From positions 62,001 through 126,000 of the forward strand of contig CALNHX010003562.1 of the NCBI GenBank assembly GCA_940337035.1: 64,000 bases of DNA, given 5' to 3'. Positions 23,824 to 35,530 of this stretch are shown here, one piece after another (within the stretch, counting starts at the first letter, position 1; each line of letters begins with the position of its first letter). Under the pieces are notes generated by a model. The model was not told where the DNA came from, searched no databases, and worked only from the letters and a program-made list of their open reading frames with translations. Source of the stretch: Agriotes lineatus. Taxonomy: Eukaryota > Arthropoda > Insecta > Coleoptera > Elateridae. Both the position numbers and the translations under genes were made by a program.

Positions 23824-25658
23824 AAAAGAAACCACAAAACATCTTGGACGGACGAGATTTCTCACTGATGGATGAACGACGAAAATGCAGAAATCACACA
23901 GATCAAAGGGAATACAAAAACATACATAATCAAATAAGAATGATGATCAGGGGAGAGAAAAATGAATGGTTGAAAAGGGAATGTGAAGAGATCGAAAACC
24001 TGCAAATTCTACATGACAAATTCAACCTACATAAAAAAATGAAAGAAACAGCTGGAATATACTGAAAAAAGACTTTCCCCATGATAACAAATGATCATCA
24101 CAAAATCGCCAGCAATGTCGAGGAACGAAAAATCATCTGGGAAAAATATATTAAAAACTTATTTTCAGACAAAACAAAGGAAAATGAAAATGAAAACACA
24201 GAAGAAGATATGACAGGCCCCCCAATAACAAAATCTGAAATCAAAAAAGCCGTCCACAATCTGAAGAATGATAAAGCACTGGGACCTGATGAGGTTCCGG
24301 CAGAATTAATTAAACTATTAGACGACAGAGCCATTGCAGTTCTTCAGAAACTCCTCAATAAAATATATAAAACTGGCCAATATCCTGCCCAATGGCTTTT
24401 ATTAACTTTCATACCCTTACCAAAAAAGAACAATGCAAGGAAATGCGATGAGCATAGGCTTATCAGCGTCATGAGCCACACCCTAAAGCTATTCCTAAAG
24501 ATCGTACATCAGCGAATATTCAGAAAATGTGAACAAACCATCCGTGACTTGGGTTTAGACAAGGTATGTGCAAAACTGTTATGACCAGAGAACAAATGTA
24601 ATCATGTGCTTCATAGACTTCGAGAAGGCCTTTGACAGGGTATAACACCAAAAACTGTTGCAAATTCTAACCAAAAGGATATCCGATGTATTGAAAATCT
24701 ATATCTGAACCAAACAGCCCAAATTAAGATCGATGGTGGGACAACTAACGCAGTTGAAATTCACAGAGGAGTCCGCCAGGGATGTGTTTTCTCACCCCTG
24801 TTGTTTAACCTATATTCCGAATAGATATTCCAGGAAGCACTTGAAGATATTGAGATGGGCATCAAAGTTAACGGGGTGTGGATTAATAACATCCGATATG
24901 CAGACGATACCGTTCTAATCTCTAATAACATGGATGATCTTCAACACCTAGTCAACGTAATAGGAGACCACTGTCAAAGGATGGGCCTTAAAATAAACAC
25001 GAAAAAAACAAAATATATGATAGTGACCCATGAACCAGACACTTTCAGAAACTCCAGTATAACACACGGAGGGGAACCAATTGAGCGTGTAAACAAGTTC
25101 AAATATCTCGGAACATGGCTTAATGAAGACTGGACATCCGATTTGGACATAAAATGTCACATTGAACAGGCCCGAAGCGCGTTTATGAAATTTAAGAGAG
25201 TTCTCACAAACGCAGACTTTGATTTGAACCTCAGAGTAAGATTTGTAAAATGTTACATCTGGTCAATACTGTTATATGGAGTGGAGGGATGGACCTTGAA
25301 AGTGGCCACAATGAACAAATTGGAAGTATTGAAAATGTGGATATATCGCAGAGTGCTTGAAATAAAAGATGGCACGTGAAACAAATGAAAATGTTCTTGG
25401 AAAGATGAAGTAAAACAGAGAACTAATAACGACAATCAAGAAAAGAAAAACAGCGTACCTAGGACATATAATGCGTAACACAAAGTACCAATTATTACAA
25501 CTAATTATTGAAAGAAGTTATGAAGGTAAAAGAGAAATGGGAAGGAAAAAGATGTCATGGCTACGCAATATAAGACAATGGACCGGATTGAGAACGATGG
25601 AAGACCTAATACATACATCAAGAGACCGGAATAAAATGGATATATATGGGAAGAAGAA
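23824..25658 (+). mobile_element. LINE family B (RTE-like) inserted in family A copy 2
   Basis: The insert is flanked by GATGATATGATG (23812-23823) and GACGATATGGTG (25659-25670), 12-bp target duplications with two differences. Inside, plus-strand frames encode a LINE of another family: EEDMTGPPITKSEIKKAV, DKALGPDEVPAELIKLL, FIPLPKKNNARKC, then RGVRQGCVFSPLLFNLYSE, the catalytic IRYADDTVLISNN near 24895, and the tail LLYGVEGWTLK and LGHIMRNTKYQLLQLI. The frame is broken at several places, and part of the central reverse transcriptase around 24590-24720 is scrambled. The element is 5' truncated, lacking the endonuclease. Confidence 0.82.
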
Positions 25659-25721
25659 GACGATATGGTGATCTTCGGAGGAACAGAGGAAGAATTACAA
25701 CACAACGTAGAGATATACCAG

Positions 25722-26524
25722 GTGCTGACTTGCGCGACGCACCATAGGAATTTGCATAATAAATTCTTTATGTTCAATTATTTGCTCCCCTAATTATTTT
25801 AGAGCTAAAGTGTAAATACATTTTTTGTAGAGAAAAAAATACTGCATCCACTCATACTGTTGCTAACAATTTTTTATTTTCCAGAACCGCAGGAATGCAA
25901 AAAATCAAACTAGCATTTTTACAAAAATCAGTGATGCCATGGAATTATTGAAACAAGCCAATGCCAACGCAAGTGTGTACAGGGCGATCATCCAGTCACT
26001 GCCGTCAAAAGATTGAACGTAATGTCGTTTTTCTCGTTTTGGTGTAAGTTCTGAACCTCATTATTGCACCTACAAATATTTAATTTGCCGATACGGATAT
26101 TTTACAATAAACAAGGAGCTTACTTAACGAACGTCCACCATACTCGTAAAACCATTTTTGTTATGGACAAGGTCTAGGTACCTTAGAGACATTAAGCAGA
26201 ACATAATTAATAATGCTTTATTATAAACGTCAAACATCAATGACAAACAACACATATTGTCGCTCCGCACGCATGTGCGTTGGCATTGGCTTGTTTCAAT
26301 AATTCCATGGCATCACTAATTTTTGTGAAAATGCTAGTTTGTTTTTTGCATTTCTTCAGTTCTGGAAAATGAAAAATTGTTAGCAACAGTATGAATGGAT
26401 GCAGTATTTTTGTCTCTACAAAAAATGTCTTTACACTTTAGCTCTAAAATAATTAGGGGAGCAAATAATTGAACATAAAGAATTTACTATGCAAATTCCT
26501 ATGGTGCGTTGCGCAAGTCAGCAC
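25722..26524. mobile_element. 803-bp DNA element with about 249-bp terminal inverted repeats
   Basis: It starts GTGCTGACTTGCGC and ends GCGCAAGTCAGCAC. The arms 25722-25970 and 26277-26524 are near-perfect inverses. The flanks CCAG (25718-25721) and CCGG (26525-26528) look like a 4-bp target duplication with one change. Removing the insert and one copy restores the LINE reading across the site. Each arm contains TTTTCCAG followed by an open stretch (FTKISDAMELLKQANANA). The left copy is open from about 25886 to a TGA near 26014, so the arms appear to include a transposase terminal exon. Superfamily unresolved. Confidence 0.8.
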
Positions 26525-27027
26525 CCGGTATAACGCAGAGTTAACGAAAAAGAATATGAAGATTAACACAGGAAAAACAAAAACAATGATAATAAACAGA
26601 GAAACACAAACGTACAGTATCATCGCAGAAAGAAAGAAATTAGAGCAAGTGGACATCTACAAATATCTGGGAGTATGTATAAGTAACAATGGCAAATTAG
26701 ACCATGAAATTAAGGGAGTGGAGGCTACTGGGAGATTGTTTAATGGGATCAAATCCACATTCTTAGGAAAAAAAGAAGTTCCTAAAGAAGCAAAAACAGA
26801 AGTGTTTAAGAAGTTGTGGTTCCAATCCTAACATACGGAAGCGAGTCGTGGACAACAACAAAAAAATATAAAAGTAAAATCAGAAGTACAGAGATGAGAT
26901 TTCTAAGAAAGATTGAAAATAAAATGTGCAGAGTCAAAATACGAAACAAAGTGTTTAGGGAGGTTTTATAAGTGAAATCGGTGGACAAAATAGTGCAATA
27001 GAAACAGTTGGGTTGGTTGGGACATAT
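26525..27027 (+). pseudogene. LINE family A copy 2: RT thumb and tail segment
   Basis: Continues the LINE with MKINTGKTKTMIINRE, EQVDIYKYLGVCISNNGK, FLGKKEVPKEAKTEVFKK and, after a frame change near 26818, LTYGSESW and LGWLGHI, where the THAP element is inserted. Confidence 0.8.
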
Positions 27028-28184
27028 CACTGCCTCCTACACTTACAAGCCAGGCTGTTGGAGATTTGGCAACGATGATCGTAGACCAATTTTTGTGCTG
27101 TTTATTTATAAAAATGTCTGTTGAAATGTGGCGTGTGATTAAATATTAATATGTTGGACTGCTCTAAGTTTGACGAAATACATTTATTTATATTACTGTA
27201 CTGTTCGTGATAAGTGCAAGTAAAATTGCTGCTAGAATTCATGGGGTTTATTAAGTATTTCACTGAGGTAAGTAACAACCTAACCTCATTTTTAGGGCAT
27301 TTCTTGTAACTTTTAATTTTATATTTAGAATGCCCCAAAGACGCTGTGTACCAACCACAACTGTACCTTAAAAGAAAATCGAATGCAAACTCTAACAACA
27401 TTGTCTTTTCCAATGAACGAGATCCGAAAGAAAGCATGGCTTCGTGCAACAGCACGAGAACGTTTGACCCTAGCAAAAAGTTCTTTCGTGTGTGAAATAC
27501 ATTTTAATGGAAAATACATTTGAAAACTTTAGAAATGAGAGTGGGGAAATGCAGAACTGTTGCTGCATTACCCTCAATTAGCTGACAAAGCTGTCCCAAG
27601 CGTATTTCCAAATTTACCAACATATTGTCGTCGAAAGCGCCTCAAGAAAGGACAAATCCTGAATGTAGAAGAAGACAAATATTGGAAAGACATGCACAAA
27701 CAGTGAAAGTGTTTTTAAGTGATGACACCAGCAGTTTTTTGAAGATTATGGAACAATTTGCGTCACACAAATTTAGATGTTACCGAGCAGATAAGTTTAT
27801 TTTGTTCAAATAAGATTATTTACAGCTGTAGCACCATATTTTTTGCATATATATGTTGTACTCTCAATCAGCAGTGGTATATAGAAAGTTACAAACATTA
27901 AAATAATTACAGGAATGTTCTTTTATCCATGTGTGACATAGGTTAAGTTGTTTCATTTTTATAAATATACTGTTACATGTTTGTATTACTTGACTATGTA
28001 AATAAATGTCACCATTACAGAAGCTATCTTTAGTTAATGACAGAGAAAAATTTGATAAAGGGTAAAACTGTGCTCTTTAAAGCAGAATTATTTCAAATGG
28101 GAGTATTGTAATTTAGGACCACCAACTACCAGAGATGCAATGTTGCCAAGTTTAACAGCATGGATTTTAAGTGTAGGAGGCAGT
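27028..28184 (+). mobile_element. 1,157-bp THAP-bearing (P-like) element
   Basis: The insert has 8-bp direct repeats GGACATAT at 27020-27027 and 28185-28192. Its ends are inverted repeats (CACTGCCTCCTACACTTA at the left, the complement at the right, imperfect further in). Eight-base duplications plus a THAP-type coding segment point to a P-superfamily element that has lost its transposase catalytic region by internal deletion; hAT elements also make 8-bp duplications. Confidence 0.78.
27330..27700 (+). pseudogene. THAP-domain exon remnant
   Basis: A splice-acceptor-like TTTAG precedes ATGCCCCAAAG. The reading MPQRRCVPTTT, then LSFPMNEIRKKAWLRATARE, then SSFVCEIHF has the spacing and the FP, W and CxxHF landmarks of the THAP zinc finger. 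Later codons in another frame give KAVPSVFPNLPTY, like the AVPSIF motif just after THAP domains. An early stop and frame changes show it is dead. Confidence 0.65.
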
Positions 28185-28470
28185 GGACATATACATAGAA
28201 TGGACAATGGAAGAGCGGTAAAAAAGGTATATGAAGCAAGAATACCGGGGAAAGGCAAGAAAGGCAGACCAAGAAGAAGATGGAAAGAATAGCTGAAAGA
28301 GGCGGTGGAAGAGAGGGGAGAGAAATGAGTTGAAGTGTCAAGAATAACGCAGGATAGAAAGAAATGGAAGGAAATATGTAAAGACCACTAAACAAAGGCG
28401 ACAATCCAACCCAATAGCCTTACACCGCAAGGTAGAAAGGCTTAGGATTAAGTTAAAAGATTAGTTTTTG
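28185..28470 (+). pseudogene. LINE family A copy 2: 3' end
   Basis: Resumes the LINE after the THAP element with GHIHRMDNGRAVKKVYEAR, GKKGRPRRRWKE and TQDRKKWKEI, the usual C-terminal end of the polyprotein, with several stops. Confidence 0.75.
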
Positions 28471-29149
28471 ATGATGCATTTGTATGCTTACTTAAAATCT
28501 ATAAACAAAATATATAGATAACATAGCTACAGGGTGGCCTAAAGTATATGGAGGTAGATTAACAAGAGACCTGGACCTAAGACAATTTAACACAACTTAC
28601 CTATATCCAAATGAGCTTGATTAAGCCAGTGTTATGCCTCAGTTTTCTTTAAAAAACAAAGCGTAGAACAATAGAACTCCTGGATGATAGAGTTATTATC
28701 AAAGAGCATATAATGCTCTTTGATATTATTTAGAATGACACTCCACACAAGTTTAAGTCATCTTTTGGGGTAATATTTGTTATTATCAGTGGATGAAAAA
28801 TGGAAGTCACAAAACAGATTACACATCCAAAGAGACATTCATTACTAATTTTTTGTCTTTGTAATTTTTGATATCTGTTACGATTTCGACAGAAAAAAAT
28901 ACAATCCGATTGACTGTGGGATGCTTTTTAAGAGACAAATGTAATTTACGAGCCCCAACAACTGTAGTTCGGACACCTATGTGTAATTCACAAAATTATA
29001 ATGGCAATTTTTTTAATAAAAATGATAAAGTGCTAAAATTAGCTGAGAACTGAATGCGAGCATTGTAAACAATGGTTACTCAGTTTTATTGTAAAAACTT
29101 ACTGTTGGATTTCTTTGTCAATAAAAAATGAGCTGCAGATAAAAACTTA
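28471..29149. other. no gene recognised
   Basis: AT-rich. Contains a small perfect hairpin (ATCAAAGAGCAT, spacer, ATGCTCTTTGAT) near 28697-28723. Possible decayed N-terminal part of the following Tc1-like relic. Confidence 0.4.
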
Positions 29150-30010
29150 TCACAAAAGGGAAATCAATGCCCATAATTGCACAAGAGGTAGATATAGCAA
29201 AGGCCACTGTTGGAGTGGTTTGGAAAAGCTGTTAATTTTAAAGTGGTTGGTAAAGTACTGAATGTCATGTTGTTTTGAGTACGCCATGATGCAGATTTCT
29301 CGCAAACATTTTTATGTGACAGCACTCCACATTGACACAGGTTTGAATGCTGAAAAAAATGAGTTTCTAAGTCTGGACTCGTTTGCATATAATAAATTGA
29401 AATTGGTTTTAAAAAAATGACTGACTTCTAGGGTAGAAAAAATCATTATTAAAGTCCAAAGAGAATATTATGAGGGTAAATGAATACAGAAAGAGTGGTA
29501 TAAAATGACTGCAATAAGTCTGAGTTTAATTCCAAACTGAAGCTTTCAAAAAAGACAATCAAACAGACAATAAAATTTGCTAATGGGATTATGGTTTGGG
29601 GACGAATATCTTCAAAAGGGGTAGGAACTTTTGAAGTCATTGATGGCATCCTTAATACTAAAAAATGTAAGAAAATACTGTATAACAGCTTGTTGCCAAG
29701 TATTGAAAAATTTCATCCGGACAGGAGTTTTATTTTTCAGCAGAGCGGTGCCTCTGCCATTCGGCAAAAACCACAAAAAATTGAGTTGCGTATCAGAGTA
29801 TAGCAGTATCGGATTGGCCCTCGAGTCATCCTGATCTTAATGTTATAAAGGAATTTTTTGCAAAAGATGAAAATGTGCTTGAAGAGCAATTCACAACGAA
29901 AGGTCGCCAAATTGTGGCAGAAAATGTAGCAAATAGGGGATGCTTTTATACTTTTAAGAGTGCTAATAGTTATTTAACAAACAAGTATGTTAATGAGAGC
30001 GATTAATAAT
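29150..30010 (+). pseudogene. Tc1/mariner-like transposase relic
   Basis: Reading across frames: a helix-turn-helix-like piece (KSMPIIAQEVDIAKATVGVVW) near 29160, then IMVWGRISSKGVGTFEVIDG near 29588, LYNSLLPSIEKFHPDRSFIFQQSG, and a remnant of the WP-x-SPDLN region near 29815. These are the landmarks of a DD34E Tc1-type transposase in the right order. Many stops and shifts make it old. No terminal repeats were located. Confidence 0.6.
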
Positions 30011-30181
30011 CACCGATTAACATACGAGTTAGTTACAATATTTTTCCGTTGATCGTATATTATTAATTTGAAGAAAATCTAATTTTATTCCATGAAAAGA
30101 ATTTGACACTTAAAGTTTTGACATTAATGGTACCGGGTGATCATAAATAGTTGATTTTTTTTCTTAGGTTGGCATTGTTTA

Positions 30182-30251
30182 TGTTGGTGGCACTGTAAGT
30201 CTATGTCAAATTCGAGGTTAGCAGGTTGATATAGACATAGTGCCACCAACA
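30182..30251. mobile_element. 70-bp palindromic MITE, GGCACTG family
   Basis: TGTTGGTGGCACTGTAAGTC at the left is mirrored by the right end GTGCCACCAACA. The core TCTATGTCAAATTCGAGGTT is shared with elements near 43.3 and 60.8 kb. Confidence 0.7.
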
Positions 30252-30541
30252 GATTTTTAAAAATTTTTCATTAATAAAAATCATTAATTAATAAGGGTCA
30301 TTAATAGATGATTCTCTATACATTAATGAAACCCATAAATAAACGATCAACGGGAAAACTAAAAATCTAGACAGTTATTAAAACAAAAGATGTTACTTTT
30401 GATTAATAGCACATCTTTCTCTTTGTTACCCCAGTTCATTTACTAAATATTTATTTCTGTTCTCCATGCATTGTTTAAAACAGGTCTAGCTGTACTGTAC
30501 AAAAAAGAAATTTTTTTCTCGACATAGCCTAGTCCAAAATT
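30252..30541. other. no gene recognised
   Basis: Flanking DNA of the LINE family C insertion. AT-rich, no structure seen. Confidence 0.4.
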
Positions 30542-30689
30542 TGCAGATTCAGTGTAGTAGTAGTAGTAATTTATTTATCCTGCTGCTTTTCAGCTTGCAG
30601 TAGGAGTTCGGTTATTACATTATTATTAATTACATTGACATTAACATTAATGTACCTCAACATTACATATTAATTTACGTTTGTACTAA

Positions 30690-30895
30690 TTATCTATTTT
30701 ACACCGGTCACTCATTCTTGACCTTTATTCCTCGTCTTCTTTGTACCTCTCTCATCCACCCTATACCCTTGCCACTTTCACTTAGTACACTTTTCACTGT
30801 TTTTCCATCACTTATATCCCGAGTCTTATAACATCCATGTACTAGACGCACTATTGTTTCTTCCTCTATTCCGCATAACCTACACATCTTCTCAT
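30690..30895 (-). pseudogene. LINE family C C-terminal zinc-knuckle tail
   Basis: Reads MCRLCGIEEETIVRLVHGC, a CCHC motif typical of the C-terminus of several LINE clades, then a short basic tail. The first codons are completed by sequence beyond the hAT insert at 31554. Confidence 0.7.
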
Positions 30896-31553
30896 TAGTG
30901 ATGGGCATAATCGGATGATTTCAATAATCGGAATGTTCCATTTCGGAATGTTTATACAATCGGAATATCATCCGATTATTTTACATTCCGTAAATGCAAG
31001 CAAGGGAAAACGAGCGAAACAACAACAAGCGGAAGGAAGATGAAGTGCGTGCAAATTTGCGATGAGAACACTCGCCATTACGCCGTAAAGCCTTATCTGC
31101 GTTGGCATCTATTGTTTGGGTTTGTAGGACCACAATTTATGAGTTTGAGTCGCACAGTGGGATGTAAGGAAATAAAATATTTTTTCAAATTATTACAGTA
31201 GTTACCTTAATAGACTTTCGGAAAATGGTAGTGATATTTTAAAGTTTAATGGCACATAAAGTACATAATAGATAGTATAAAACAATACATGAATTTGAAG
31301 TCTGTAAGGTGTACTATCTAATAATTAAACTACGAAATACCACTGCCATTAGTGCCAGCATATACTAGCAGTCAAGTGAGTCAACACAACATTCCATATG
31401 CCGTTCAGTTCAAATTGGCATTTCGTTTTCTCATTTTGTGCACCGAACAGTAAAATAATCGAATTCCGAAAAGTTCCGAAATAATCGGAACCTTCCGATT
31501 TTTTGAACAATCGGAAACTTTCAGATTATTCATTCCGGATAGGCCCATCACTA
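30896..31553. mobile_element. 658-bp hAT-like non-autonomous element
   Basis: CTTCTCAT flanks both sides (30888-30895, 31554-31561), an 8-bp duplication. The ends are TAGTGATGGGC and GCCCATCACTA, an exact 11-bp inverted repeat of hAT type. Subterminal regions are rich in short AATCGGAA-like words in both orientations. No transposase frame is present. Confidence 0.85.
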
Positions 31554-32024
31554 CTTCTCATCATCTTTTTTCCATATTTTTTTACCATTTTCTTCATTTC
31601 CACATCTATACCTTGCAATTGTTTGATGGTGTCCCTTGTCTTCTTTGTTTCTTAGGTATTTGGGTACTCCTGTCGTCATAATATTTCTATATAAATTATT
31701 GCTGGTACTGCGGTTTATTTGGTTAGGCCCGGTTGTACAATGTCCCATTAAATCTGCCCGACAACTATCCGGCCGACTTGTTTATCGGTAGGATAAGTTT
31801 GCGAAGTGTATTACAAGCAGCAGTTGTCGGTAGAATTGCTATCCTCGAGATAAGAATGGGTTGGTAGTGAAATTCCCCCATATTTAGTAATTATTGCTTT
31901 ATGCGAATGAGAGCCCTGATGTATTTTGACTAAAATCATAACCCCACATTTGGTAAACAAACAAGTTGTATGTAAATCAGCGAAAGTGTCTATTTTGTAA
32001 ATTTTGTTGAATATAACTGAAAGA

Positions 32025-33288
32025 ATGTTTAATTTGTATGAAACTAGTAGCAGCAGTGATTCGGAAAATGAACTACTAGCCGACGAATTTCAAAATAGAA
32101 GAAAAGAAAAACGGATTAGAGAACGAGTAAACCAAATAGATTACTGGGATGAGAACGAATTTTTTATACGTTTTTGATTAAAAAAAGATAGCGTTAGGCA
32201 GCTATTAGAACAAATTGTAGAAAGATTAGAATCTCCTACAGACAGTTAAGTTAAATTATATGGTGATATAGTATTTATATTGCTTTTAAAGACTTGCTTG
32301 TCTTTATTAAAGAATTTTATATAAAGATAATTTTGTTTAAATTATAGAAATGCAGCTGTAACCCCTATTACGCAATTGTTGCTGACTCTCAGGTACTTTG
32401 CTACGGGAAGCATGCTCGTTGTAGTTGGAGATTTTTGTGGTGTACACAAATCAACTGCCAGTAGAATTGTGAAGAAAGTGTCCGAAGCAATTGCCAGTCT
32501 TCGAAATGCATACATTAACTTTCCACAAGATCCACATGAGATAGACGGAATTTGCACAAAATTTTATGAAATTGCAAGATTTCCTAGAGTTATAGGAACT
32601 ATCGACTGCACGCATATTAAAATTCAATCTCCAGGTATGATTTATTGTTATTTATTTTTAATTTTATATCAACCTCAAATTTTTAGGTGGAGATCAAGCA
32701 GAAAATTTCCGTAACAGAAAGGGTTATTATTCTTTTAATATTCAAACTATTTGTGATGGTAATTTATGCATACGAGATATAGTGGCAAGATGGCCTGGAT
32801 CTAGCCACGATCAAACAATTTTTAATAATTCTGTAATAAAAGTAAGGTTTGATCGAGGAGATATGCAGAATAAGGTATTATTGGGTGATAGCGGTTATGG
32901 TTTATCACGATATTTAATTACACCGTTGCCAAATCCTGTCCTGCCACAAGAAAACTTATTTCAAGAGGCTTTACTGCGGACAAGAAATGTTGTTGAAAGA
33001 AGTTATGGAGTATGGAAGCGAAGATTCCCTATACTGTCATTAGGAATTAAATTAAATTATATGAGAGTTCAAGCTGTAATCGTCGCATGTGCTGTGTTAC
33101 ATAATATTGCCATTTTAAATGGTGAAGATGAGCCGCCGTTAGATCCTGCACTTCAGGAGAATATCTTGCAAGGCATACAAGAAGGAAATATGCTATATGG
33201 GAATGGCAACGGTGACAACAGAGATGGTGGTAATTATGGAGCACGTGCAGAGTTTATTGAATATTTTTCAACACTTATAAATAATTGA
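32025..33288 (+). pseudogene. Harbinger (HARBI1-like) DDE transposase with one premature stop
   Basis: Exon 1 starts at ATG 32025 (MFNLYETSSSSDSENEL) and reads to a TGA at 32175-32177, where RF-stop-LKKDSVRQLLEQI suggests a CGA-to-TGA change. Exon 2 lies at about 32348-32635 and exon 3 at 32687-33288; the exon 2 donor (CCAG/GTATGA) and exon 3 acceptor (TTTTTAG/GTGG) are clear, the first intron less so. Motifs: HTH-like FCGVHKSTASRIVKKVSE, first Asp in VIGTIDCTHIKI, ARWPGSSHDQTIF, second Asp in LLGDSGYGL, and the Glu in RNVVERSYGVWKRRFPIL. This DDE_Tnp_4-type nuclease cuts and joins element ends together with its Myb partner. Apart from the stop it looks complete. Confidence 0.88.
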
Positions 33289-33753
33289 TGTCATATTTAC
33301 AATGTATTTATAATTAGCTGTATGAAAATAAAATGATTTTAGTTGCTTTATAAGGGTATATTTTTAGTAAATAACATTTGTAATAATCAATGTTTTATTA
33401 TAATCTAAGCAAATAAACAAATCGTTTATTATAAAATAAGCAAATATAATATATATTTTCACCCTTCATACAGCAAACGTTTTGATGTTTAATTTTGATT
33501 TTAAGTGATTAACTACAAAAAAGATTTTTTAAAGTGTAATCGTAATTAATGCAACTTCTTTAATTTTAAACAGATTTCTGATTAATCGAATATGAAAAAA
33601 AATATTTTAAATTGTGTCAATATAATAATTTAAAAAAATTAACAAGATTTCAATTATAATTATAAAAAATCACTATTAATATAAAATCAATAAAATTCCC
33701 CAAACATGTTTTAATTTATTTAAACAAGTCATAAACAATACAAAGAAAATACA

Positions 33754-34897
33754 TTATTTTTGAAGATTATCAATCTCCAACTTCAATTTCTCAATCGTCA
33801 ATTTATTGATTTCAATCTGCTGATTGTTTAATTGCACTTGTTGTGCATGTATATTTTGTTCACGTTCCTGTTTAGTATTAAATTCTTCCTGAATTAATTT
33901 TAATTTTAAGTTTGTTAATTGCGTTTTGGCATCAAGCCAAGGCTGCATTTTTCGACCAGCTGCTGAGACATTGACGCTGTCATTTGCGCGTTTCCTCTTT
34001 TGAGCTTGCAGAGCTGGGTGCTTTTGTTTCCTTAACTGAGCCGGAGAATAACTGCTCCAATTATTTACTGTAATGCAGAAATATTGTTATGTAAAAACAA
34101 ATTAAATCAATTGAAAAGTTACCTTCCGCATAGCTCTCTTCATTATTTGTGTGTTGCTCTAAAAGGGCTCCATCTGTAGCGTGCGTTTCATATTGGGATT
34201 GCGGAACTGGGAGCTTCACTTGTTGCACTTTACTCTGCGCGCAACTGCTCCAACTGTTACTTACTGAAACACAAATACTGTTGTACTAAAAAGCAAATTA
34301 GACAACTGTAAAAGTTACCTTCTGCATTGCTCGTTGCACCATTGCTCTCAATAACTGAAAGATCGGTTACAAAACTTGTGAAACCCTCTTCACCTATTAA
34401 TGTTTTCTCGGTACAAGCAGTTTTTTCAAATATCGGTTGCGACAAATCATCGCTGTCAAAGGTTGAAGCTGTTCCGTCGCAGCTTAATTTTATTAATCCT
34501 TTAATTTTGATATAAAGTGGATTATTAAATGTTGTTTCACATGGACCTCCACCAGTACCCAAAATTTCACTCCGACTTTTTGCAACAGCTCTACGAGTTT
34601 CCTTTTTCAGGGTTTCGTACTTGCTTCGAAGTTGTTCCCACGTACGATTCTGAGTCCCAACTGAATTAAATTTTTGGCAAATATCTTGCCATGCAGTTTT
34701 CTGGATTAAAATAATATATATTAACATTAATACTGCTACATTGGCAAATGCAGAAAGCTTACCTTTTCTCTCCATGTTAACGCATCAGTTTTTTTATTTT
34801 CAATTACATGTGCGTAATTTTCAATTAGTTCGACGAGACGCCAACACTCCTCCTTCGAATAATTTGCTGTACGCTTGGTACTGTTGAACTTTTCCAT
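33754..34897 (-). CDS. Harbinger Myb/SANT-like DNA-binding protein, four exons, open
   Basis: Minus-strand exons 34897-34763, 34700-34319, 34263-34123 and 34067-33754 join in phase to 972 nt, giving 323 aa and a stop. All introns are GT-AG. The N-terminal half is a trihelix/Myb-like domain (RTANYSKEECWRLVELIE, TAWQDICQKFNSVG, TWEQLRSKYETLKKETRR). The C-terminus is a long coiled coil (NNQQIEINKLTIEKLKLEI). In Harbinger systems this partner binds the terminal repeats and carries the transposase to the nucleus. It converges with the transposase gene. The start ATG is followed by EKFNSTKRTAN and the frame is undamaged. Confidence 0.85.
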
Positions 34898-35016
34898 TGC
34901 AAAATTGTTAAAACACCTTCAAAATTACAATGGCAAACCTGAACGTACAATAAACGTGAACCCGTGAACGTACAATTTTTAGGTTAGCAATTCCGCAACA
35001 CGTGACCAGCTAAACT

Positions 35017-35047
35017 CATGATACTATAACTTTTAAAGATATGCTCA
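35017..35047 (+). repeat. P element left terminal inverted repeat (31 bp)
   Basis: Exact inverse of 38312-38342. Begins CATG, ends GCTCA. Confidence 0.93.
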
Positions 35048-35079
35048 GTTGCTGTGCATATATTAGACTCTGACGCGCA

Positions 35080-35100
35080 TGACGTCACCCAGTGACAAAG
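35080..35100 (+). promoter_or_regulatory. P element left subterminal inverted repeat
   Basis: TGACGTCACCCAGTGACAAA and one more G mirror 38258-38278 with two differences. Position and symmetry suggest a transposase THAP-domain site, comparable to the internal inverted repeats of Drosophila P. The TGACGTCA core is itself palindromic and could also bind a bZIP factor. Confidence 0.6.
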
Positions 35101-35530
35101 AAAACAAAGCAAGCCATTCTAGCCCCTATTGAATAATGCTATGATAGGCAATTCCATGTTTGTGCATTCTGGCATGATTATGTTGCCTTCTTTTACCTAC
35201 TTACCTGTGCTATTCCTTAATGGTTATTACTTATATTAGAAATGCATTATAAAGAGGAATTACTAATAGTAGGTTAAAAAAAACAAATAATCCACAATAA
35301 AACAACAAAATACCTACTTGTATCTAATTTTATTTAAAAATTTAAATTAGTTGAAGTATAAGATAATTACTAATAATACAAATATTAAAAATGAAAGAAA
35401 AACATGAAATAATTATAAAATCTGTAAACTCAAAGCCTGTTTATTACATTTAGATCAGAAAATAAACAAAATACTACTAAAGCAATAAATATATATAACA
35501 TAATATGCACCTACATATATTTGAGAATCT

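Larger units (their letters stand above)
23030..28470 (+). mobile_element. LINE family A copy 2, split by three insertions
   Basis: A 5'-truncated copy of the family A LINE can be followed through four separated segments: 23030-23823, 25659-25721, 26525-27027 and 28185-28470. Each join restores the protein reading: YADDM resumes as DDMVIFGGTEEEL, EIYQ resumes as YNAELTKKN, and WLGHI resumes as HRMDNGRAVKK. The intruders are a second LINE, an 803-bp TIR element and a 1,157-bp THAP element, each bounded by direct repeats of the target. The 3' limit near 28470 is approximate. Confidence 0.85.
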
